Source: Orthonyx spaldingii (lineage: Eukaryota > Chordata > Aves > Passeriformes > Orthonychidae). Taken from it: a DNA stretch of 64,000 bases. Numbering within the stretch: the first letter of the stretch is position 1; each line of letters begins with the position of its first letter. Shown here one piece after another: positions 57,251 to 64,000 of this stretch. The translations under genes and the position numbers were made by a program. Location of the stretch: assembly GCA_013397795.1 (NCBI GenBank), contig VZTJ01004373.1, positions 460,932 to 524,931 on the forward strand, given 5' to 3'. Below the pieces are notes generated by a model that worked only from the letters and a program-made list of their open reading frames with translations, was not told the DNA's origin and made no database searches.

Positions 57251-58330
57251 CCGAAAACCATCTGACCCAGCCTCCAATTCTGAAGTCTCCAAGGGCACAA
57301 ACACCTCAGTCACCTAACAGAATGTGCAAAGTTAACTTCATGCTCCAGCTTTCCCATTAAGCACCAGGTGCTGCTTGTAAGTCTGGAACAGCTACACAAC
57401 ATGGACATGCTTGCCAATAAACAAGGATATCTCAGATTTTCCAGGGGATAGGGGATGACCCAGACTGCTACAAGGATGCTTAGCACCTGAACCTGGAAAA
57501 AATCCACTGAGACAGCAACAGCGAAGCATGCGGCACAGACAAGTTCTGAAATTAGATCCTGAACCCCAAGAAGTGGAGGCAAGTTCTCATTCAGCCTTCA
57601 ACTAACTGGACATAGTCCAACTTGTCCATTGTGGGAGATTTCAGCTCCTGATGGTTACACCTTCCCATTTGCAACTAGGCAAGTCACCTTGTGACCTCAA
57701 AGTGCACAAAGCACCCTGGCCATAAGGTCAGCCCCTGCCTGGGGACAGGGGTCCCCTTAACTCCAGCTGGCTCAGGGCCACAAAAGTGCTGGTGCAACCA
57801 GGTCACAGTCCTCCAGGAGAGGAGAGGCAACATGATCTACACAGCAACATTGGCATCCCCATATGAGCTCATTCTTTTCACCAGTTCAGCACAGAGCAGA
57901 GAATGCCAGCTCAGCTGCAGCAGTGAGCCAAGCTTCAATATTCTGCTGATGTGGCAATGCTGCTTTTGTTTCTACAGTCATTGCCCTGCAATGTCCCACA
58001 GCCTCCACTGCCTGGTGTGGATACTCACTGTGGGGAAGTGACAAATATGTGCCATGGAATGATCAAGAGCTCTCAATCCATTACCACGCACCTGAGCCTG
58101 CATTGCTGACCAGCTCTGCTGACAGACATGGGGCTAGTTTGGTGAGGAAGCTCTTCATAACCCTGGAGACCAAAGAAAATAGCCCACAACATCCTGCCAC
58201 AAAGGATTCTATGTAGAGAAACAGAATAACCTGATACTTCCGTTACATCCTGGGTTACCTGGGCTCTATAACCACTTTATGAAATCCGCTTTATCGCTTT
58301 TCAGCTGATGAATTCTCTTGGGCAAACCCA
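57251..58330. other. Non-coding sequence, nothing distinctive
   Basis: A 116-codon plus frame (57691-58041) has no domain. No repeat was recognised. Confidence 0.5.
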
Positions 58331-58332
58331 CA

Positions 58333-58485
58333 GGAACATAGAATAACCTAGGTTGGAAGAGGCCTCAAGAGATCATCTAGTTCAAACTCCTGCTTAAAGT
58401 AATAAAACTACATCATGTTGCTTAAGTCCTTGGCCAGTGAAGTTAATATTTCTAAGGATGAAGACACCACAACCTCTGGGCAAGC
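58333..58485 (-). mobile_element. CR1-type LINE 3'-end fragment
   Basis: The plus strand reads GGAACATAGAATAACCTAGG, TTGGAAGAGGCCTCAAGAG, ATCATCTAGTTCAAACTCC, then a diverged CATGTTGCTTAAGTCC segment and ACACCACAACCTCTGGGCAA. This is the reverse complement of the 3' end of a chicken-repeat-1 (CR1) element in the correct order, so the element lies on the minus strand with its 3' end near 58333. CR1 is the dominant LINE of birds and also occurs in other reptiles. The copy is short and 5'-truncated, typical of the family, and has no coding capacity. Confidence 0.8.
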
Positions 58486-60820
58486 AAAATTGAATTTAAC
58501 AGATGAAACCAACAGTGAGAACTCCCTGCTGCTTACCCTTAGGCTCCTCTTTCCATGGTTTGGCCTCATAAAGAGAAAAGGAAAGCAGTCAGCCTTGAGT
58601 TTGGCTTCCTACTCATGGCTCATGAGGGCAAAGATAAAAATTTTGTCACTGCAGCGCTACATGATTCAAAGCCTTGAGTGCATATAACAGGCAGGGACCC
58701 TTAAAGACCTAGATTTCACTATGTCTGTTGATGATTTTAAACAGGCTTTTAGGTTAGCCAGCATTAAGTGCATCGGTTGGACTTCATTTCATACAATCTC
58801 TCTGAAAACTGAGAGAAACTGTTTAAGACCTCTGGTATGTTTGTTTCTTGTGTTATATCCAAGAAAGAAATGTTACTACCTCTTACTGGATGTGAACTGT
58901 CCAGGGACAGGCCATTTTCTGCTGCTAGTGAACGTCTTCCATCCTTGACCAAACTCGTGGGAGCAAATGTAACTACCCCACACTACACTGGAGAAGAAGC
59001 ACTAAAGCTGGTAGTGGTCACTAGTTAGGCAGCTCAAAGCCAGTGTTCCTCACCCTGGACCCATGAGAACAAGTCTGCAGAAAACGAGGCAGATGAGTGA
59101 GCCTAGCTGCCAAGAAGGGCCACCACTGTTCTGCCAAGCATTTACAGCCTCTTTCAGCAACACTGATTAGCACCACCAGCACAAAATCAATATTTACTTG
59201 AGAGAAATGCTGGTTGAGAGAAACCCAGCAGTGACCTTGGCAGAGGCCACTCCCAAGACATTGGACAGCATGTCTGTCAGAGGGAGCACACACTGCCTGC
59301 TATAAAGTGCCTGTTAACTCCTCTTTTGTTTGAGACTTCCTACCTTCCAGACATCTGATGCAGTGAGCCCTCAAGGGGCAAAAGTGTTTATTCCAGATGA
59401 GTTCACTGCCCTCCCTTGGGACTCAGGCTGTATCAGTTTTTAAGTCTGTACCTGAAAGGCAAACATTTGAGGAGAAAACAAACAATAGGGAGGTGTAGGA
59501 GTGAGACTGTCTTTTTTTCCTTGGCTGCTTCACTGAACCCATTCAGCCTGCTGCTAAAACTCCCATGCCTTTCATGTAGGGCAAGAACTGAAGCTCACAT
59601 GGCAAATAGTAAGAGGGTGTGAGCTTCCTAGACTCAGTTGGGAGCTATCACCTGCTTGGCTGCTCCTCACAGAGGAGAAGCTGCACTGAGCTTTGGGGTT
59701 TGGCCCTGCATTGCTGCCTCCATCCCATCACAAGATGTGGTGACTCCCAAGCACAGCTCATTCTATCCACCATGCTCCTTGGTCTAATGAAGAGTTGGAA
59801 CAGTCCCACTCTAGGGCTTTTTATCTGGGATGAGCCTGTTCACTCTCTTTTAGGCTCAGCTCAGGGTTTATTTACTTGTTTAATACATGAGACTAGATCA
59901 ATATATGATCTAGTCACTGTACTCAGTCTCCTGCCTTACAATACTTGACCACCTTGTCCAAGATCTTTACAACACATTCTATCTGACTTCAAGTACATCA
60001 CCTACAACTTCTTTCTCTCCTTCACAATCTCTTCTACTTCTGTAAATGTTAGTTACAATCCATTGCCCTGCACAAAAGGTTCCTAGACATCCCCAGAGCC
60101 CCTAAGCAGAATGGTTATTATTACCTGTCATTCCCACCGTGGAGGATATCAGCTTTCATGCTTAAGAGGGAAAAGAATAATTCTAAATGTACAGCATTTC
60201 TTGGTTTCATGCTGAAGGGACAGTGGGTACTCTAAAGCTTGATTACAACAGATGATAAAATCCTTTTGGGAATATCATGCACCCTGATGTACCCCATTTT
60301 CATTCTTGTTCGGTAACAGGACATTTGCAAGAGCAGGAACTGTGGCCCAAGAGCTTCTCAGGCTGGAGGTGAATGGAAGGCATCCTCGTGACAATGTGAC
60401 AAGTCCAGGTCAACCACAACAGAGACTCAGAAGCAACTTCCTTCCTGCACATGACAAAAGGGAGTTTCCCAGAAAGACTTCCACATCTATCTGCAAAATC
60501 ATCCCCATTCTTTTTCCCTGGATGATCTCAGCCTGTTCTTCTTTCTCCTCCAACAGCTTTTCCCTCCAGCCACTCTGTTGGAGGCTGATATTTTCCTGAG
60601 AAGCCTGATTTCTTCTCAACTGCCTTTGCATTGAAACCAAGATTTGAAGGGGAGCCTCAGGAGAGGGAGGGAGCAAAATATGACACGTTCAAGCTATAGT
60701 GAAATGACATATTCATCACAGCTAATGGGGGCCCATGTGGCACCCCAACTGGGTGCTGCCCCACTGCCCATTTCCCAGCTGACTCTGCTGGAGTTTCCCC
60801 CCTACTCCCCTCCCCACATT
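58486..60820. other. Non-coding sequence, nothing distinctive
   Basis: Frames of up to 109 codons on both strands have no domains. No further CR1 sequence could be followed upstream of the fragment. Confidence 0.5.
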
Positions 60821-60824
60821 TCTG

Positions 60825-60965
60825 ATGGTGTCACTCCAAGCGAAGTGGCTGATCTGATTGGCGAGAGAACACGAGGGGTGTCAGAGAAGGTGCTCACAGA
60901 CATTTCTTGGCTGCCTCAAGGAAATAAAGGCCATCGCTGAGCCTGTCAAAATGATTAATCGCTTA
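60825..60965. promoter_or_regulatory. Candidate conserved non-coding enhancer
   Basis: CCAAGCGAAGTGGCTGATC, TGATTGGCGAGAG (TGATTGG is a PBX-like or CCAAT-type word), AAGGCCATCGCTGAGCC and AAATGATTAATCGC occur in 140 bases before a purine tract. Repeat-free. Role inferred. Confidence 0.4.
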
Positions 60966-60966
60966 C

Positions 60967-61030
60967 AGGGAATGAGGGGGAGGAGGGAGAGGGAGGAAAA
61001 AGGAAGGGGAGGAAGGAGAAGAGAAAGACA
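60967..61030 (+). repeat. Homopurine tract
   Basis: More than sixty bases of G and A with only one T (in AATGAGG at the left edge), rich in GGGAGG and GGAAGG. Such tracts can form triplex DNA. Confidence 0.8.
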
Positions 61031-63235
61031 GATGGGATGGGGAGAGCTATAAACAAACAACAAAAGCAGGAGACACAGGATTGCCTCTGTGCTGGGGAGG
61101 AATTGGAAGCAAGAGGCCTCAGGCTGTGCTTGGAGCGAACTGGTGGCAGATGAATGGGTCCTTCACAGCCCCCAATTCCACTTGGAGATTCCTTCCTCAG
61201 GTGTGCACCACTCCCAAACACAGGCTCAAAGAGCGCTAAGGTCTGCTCCACCGGAGCAGTGTCAGACCTGACAGCCCAAGTAACATGACCCTGTGATGCC
61301 TCAGTTCTACAAATCTCTGCAGTTCTCGTGAGCTGACAGAACAGAAGCTTATTACCTCAAATGCCAAGCAAGGCCTTGCCTCCAGCTCCATAGCCTGTAG
61401 TGGCTGGCATTTGACCCAAATATCCACCAGCACCAGTAATTCTTTGCTGCCAGGAGGATTTTAACCCAATGAAACACAGATGGTTAGGAGCAGCCTCTGA
61501 ATGTCAGAGGTCCTGGCAGGGGAACTTGCAGCAGAATCAGCCCATTGCCTGGTGGTACTAATCTCTTCCACAGAAACTACCTCCTTGGATGCTATTATAA
61601 CCCCATGTGCCTTCTCTGTGGGGACAAGGACTGCCCTTTTATAGAAATTATTTGACCTCACCCCTTTAGCTGCTTTCAGCTCAGCTCGAGCCCTCACACA
61701 GCTCACTGCATGAAGCCAGTAGTGCTTAAGCAGCTCAGGGAGCAGACAGCATGCAGCAGATCTTGTAACACAGATTACCTACAAACAGGAGAGCATACAC
61801 TTGCCTCCCTTCCTGGCTTCCCAAGACGTTAAGTCTTATCCAAAGGTCCTCCCTATCAAGGTGTTCCGTGGCTAATCCTGACTATTCAGAAAAAAACCCC
61901 CACACAGCTGACACTGAGATGAAAGTCACACTTATGCTCCTGCCATCCAGTACAGTGACATTTCCTACAGCAAGGGCAATGCCCTGCCATGTCAAAGTCT
62001 GGGATTGCTGCAAGTTTGCGAATTCTGACCCCGCTACACCACAACCTACCTTCCCCTCTACAAAGAGCATGAGGTGCACTCCTCCAAATGTAAACATGCA
62101 TTTAAAATGTTGCTGTGAATGAGAAGCAGCCCTCCTCTTGTGTTCAAGATGGGATAGAAGTCGCTACCTGATATATTTCCCCACCCTAAGCAATGTGACC
62201 AGTGAGTCTCCTAACTTCTACGATGATGAGCTCTGGATGAAAAGCCCCGTTAGATCCTGTCCTGAAATCCACTGTTTTCTCTTGCATTTGATTTCCTGTG
62301 GTGAACACTAGCCATGAGAAGAGGCTGAAAATCCAAGTTGCTCTCATTTGTCTGAGCTCAGAGCCAGCTGGGAATGAGACAACATGGCTTCAGCTCTCTC
62401 CTTTGTATTTGCTTTGATTTCCAGTCATAGAAAGAATAATCACCCTGATGGAGACCTTCACCTCAAGTAAATGACCCAGCCTCGCAAAGACAGGAATTGC
62501 CACTGAAATCAATGCATCCAGTAAGCTTAAGTTTTCAGATGAACCAACCAACACTGTATGCTCCACAAATGGTCTGTCATGACCCCTCCCAAGTTAGATC
62601 TGTTGATTTAATCATAGGCAATGCCTCTTCAGCGAACTATACCAAAATGTTTAACCTGACAAGACCTTGAATGACAGCTGGAGGAGAAACAGGTAACACA
62701 GATTTCATATGTACCAATAATTTGATCAAAGCCCACAAAACCCAAACAAACGCATATACTGGATTGTGCATGACTGGATGATGAGGTAAGACAGCAAATG
62801 GCAGACACAAAGAAGTCACCACTGCCTTCTTTTCTTTACCTGTCATGCAGTCCATCAGGTTCCTCCTCGCTCTTGTAGAAAATGACATTATCACGAAAAG
62901 AACCTGAAACTGCTTTCATGTTGCCCATCCAAAGCTTTCTGCCAGTCAAGGCCCCTGCCCGCTCTCTTCCACACCAGAAACTGCATGCAAGATGTGGAGA
63001 AAGGAGACAGAAAATTTAAGATGTCGCTTCTATGGTTTTTGCTGTCAGTTTGTGGCCAGGCACTGAGATGGAAGCGCAAGTCAGTGGGAGAAGGACTGGT
63101 CTCCCAGATAAGCTCTCTCCCTTACTAAGTAGGTATCTGAGAATCACTGAACAGAACTGGAAGGATTTTGCCTCATTGCTGTCTTCCCCAAGCTTTCCAA
63201 ACCAGCCAAAACCCTTTTTGCTGCTCTGTACCTAG
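61031..63235. other. Non-coding sequence, nothing distinctive
   Basis: Short frames on both strands with no domain. No repeat was identified with confidence. Confidence 0.5.
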
Positions 63236-63239
63236 GCAG

Positions 63240-63660
63240 AGAGGGCTCTGTGGAGCAACAGGAGCACTTAGTTATGCATCTTGTGGACTTCACTGTGGCT
63301 CTAGTGGCTGCCTCCATTGTTTGTGGGATATTCTCCCTCCCTTCCCTCCTTCTAACAAAGATTCTGATTAATGATCGCTCATTCCTAATTGTCAAATTTC
63401 TTTTCCTTCATCCTGTGTCTAATCACCAGTGACAGAAGCCATTACGCAAATGAGAGCAGACGACTTCCCACAACTGTTCTCGTTGGTAAAAGCCTTGTAA
63501 TTTAAAGCTCTGATTTGTAGAGGAAAGCTGCATTTCCCCAAGGCGTCCGGGCATCTGTTCCACTTACACTCCAAGAGCCTCGACTTCCGCTCCCTCCCCC
63601 CACAATTAGTCCTCTGCTTGCAACAAATATTTGACTTTTCGAGGCAGTAATTAGAACTTA
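63240..63660. promoter_or_regulatory. Candidate conserved non-coding enhancer
   Basis: GATTCTGATTAATGATCGCTC (near 63360), CATTCCTAATTGTC, GTCTAATCACC, ACGCAAAT (63444-63451, one mismatch to the POU octamer), CCCAAGGCGTCCGGG, CTTTTCGAGGCAGTAATTAG (63635) and, just beyond, TTTGCAT (63662-63668) occur in repeat-free sequence. It lies directly downstream, on the minus strand, of the exon-like frame at 63662-63880, so it could equally be conserved intron sequence. Confidence 0.5.
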
Positions 63661-63661
63661 C

Positions 63662-63880
63662 TTTGCATGTGTTTGTCACAGTACCAGCATCTTCCCCTTT
63701 CCTTCTAGGCAGCACCAATGCAGAGAAATGCCCAGGGAGGATGGTGGCTTCAGGGCTTCCAAGGTCATTGATGGGAGAGGTGCCTTCTGTCCCAAAACAG
63801 GAACAGAAGATGCAGACCATAAGCAAGAGTGCAAGGAAGCTCCTCACACACACATGGCAGAAATGCACTTCTCTAAGCAT
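63662..63880 (-). CDS. Possible signal-peptide-encoding first exon
   Basis: An ATG at 63880 opens a frame whose first 73 codons (219 bases) end exactly at a consensus splice donor (CAAA then GTAAGT; the donor is 63661-63656). Residues 14-29 are strongly hydrophobic (SFLALLLMVCIFCSCF), preceded by basic R13, which resembles a secretory signal peptide; a cut near G30 is plausible. The remaining 43 residues include a basic LPRRKG (57-62) that could be a processing site, and C72. I do not recognise the family. The Kozak context is poor (T at -3, C at +4). The frame stays open to 63419 if unspliced, across an enhancer-like block. It could be chance. Confidence 0.2.
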
Positions 63881-64000
63881 AAAAACACATGAGCAAAGGC
63901 AGGACCTCTGCTACAGTTGCTGCTCTGCTTCCAGGGCTGAGACCACGCATCAATAACGGCCTGCCAGGATATTGCTGAGACCCTGAGTGCACTACCCCCA
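63881..64000. other. Window end, non-coding
   Basis: Short mixed sequence. In the minus direction an in-frame stop lies about 40 bases upstream of the ATG at 63880, so any upstream coding extension would require an intron. Confidence 0.4.

Noticed and set aside
1..64000. MicroRNA hairpins
   Set aside because: Scanned by eye for well-known mature microRNA words (let-7, miR-9, miR-10, miR-21, miR-124, miR-137 types) without finding any; novel hairpins cannot be excluded without folding.
1..64000. Bacterial or phage systems, CRISPR arrays, operons
   Set aside because: No direct-repeat/spacer pattern, no ribosome-binding-site-led gene chains; composition and repeats are vertebrate.

Overview
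The window looks like about 64 kb of vertebrate nuclear DNA, most likely from a bird. It has no operons, CRISPR arrays, rRNA genes or recognisable tRNA genes. Open reading frames are short, spread over all frames and lack family motifs, as expected of non-coding DNA. Interspersed repeats are sparse. The avian hint is one CR1-type LINE 3' end (58333-58485) alongside only old, decayed retroposons (MIR-like, CR1/L3-like tails and old palindromic repeats). The species cannot be named from this. Two runs of N (22422-22485, 43741-43796) are assembly gaps.

I found no exon that can be assigned to a known gene. The character is that of a gene desert or a very long intron. Many 150-600 bp blocks are AT-rich, carry scattered CpGs outside CpG islands, are free of repeats and contain homeodomain-type TAATTA/TAATCC, PBX/MEIS-like or octamer-like words. 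Such blocks resemble the conserved non-coding enhancers that surround developmental transcription-factor genes. Conservation itself could not be measured here, so they are listed as candidates. The clearest are near 1.73-1.98, 3.5-3.76, 4.68-4.88, 12.3-12.7, 18.6-19.0, 24.05-24.3, 35.9-36.3, 37.6-38.1, 42.2-42.6, 47.4-48.0, 48.2-48.5, 56.9-57.25, 60.8-61.0 and 63.2-63.7 kb. GC- and CpG-rich stretches lie at 20.2-21.1 kb (the largest, a possible promoter or poised CpG island), 36.4-36.7, 50.8-51.0 and 52.0-52.25 kb.

Region by region: 1-5 kb holds three candidate regulatory blocks separated by CA-, CT- and GC-rich sequence. 5-12 kb is quiet, with MIR and palindromic repeat relics. 12-19 kb has two regulatory blocks and a minus-strand open frame (16767-17303) whose middle looks like a retroviral-type aspartic protease. 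19-21 kb holds the CpG island and, about 1 kb away, an ATG in an optimal Kozak context followed by a splice-donor-like site. 21-35 kb is mostly anonymous. 35-49 kb is rich in candidate enhancers, MIR relics and simple repeats, including a MYC-like G-quadruplex motif at 45330. 50-52.3 kb is GC-rich. 52.3-64 kb is quiet apart from the CR1 fragment, three regulatory blocks and a terminal minus-strand open frame with a signal-peptide-like start that ends exactly at a consensus splice donor (63662-63880).

The best candidates for something undescribed are the protease-like frame, the two exon-like starts (19083 and 63880) and the cluster of candidate enhancers around the 20 kb CpG island. All need alignment to related genomes or transcript data.
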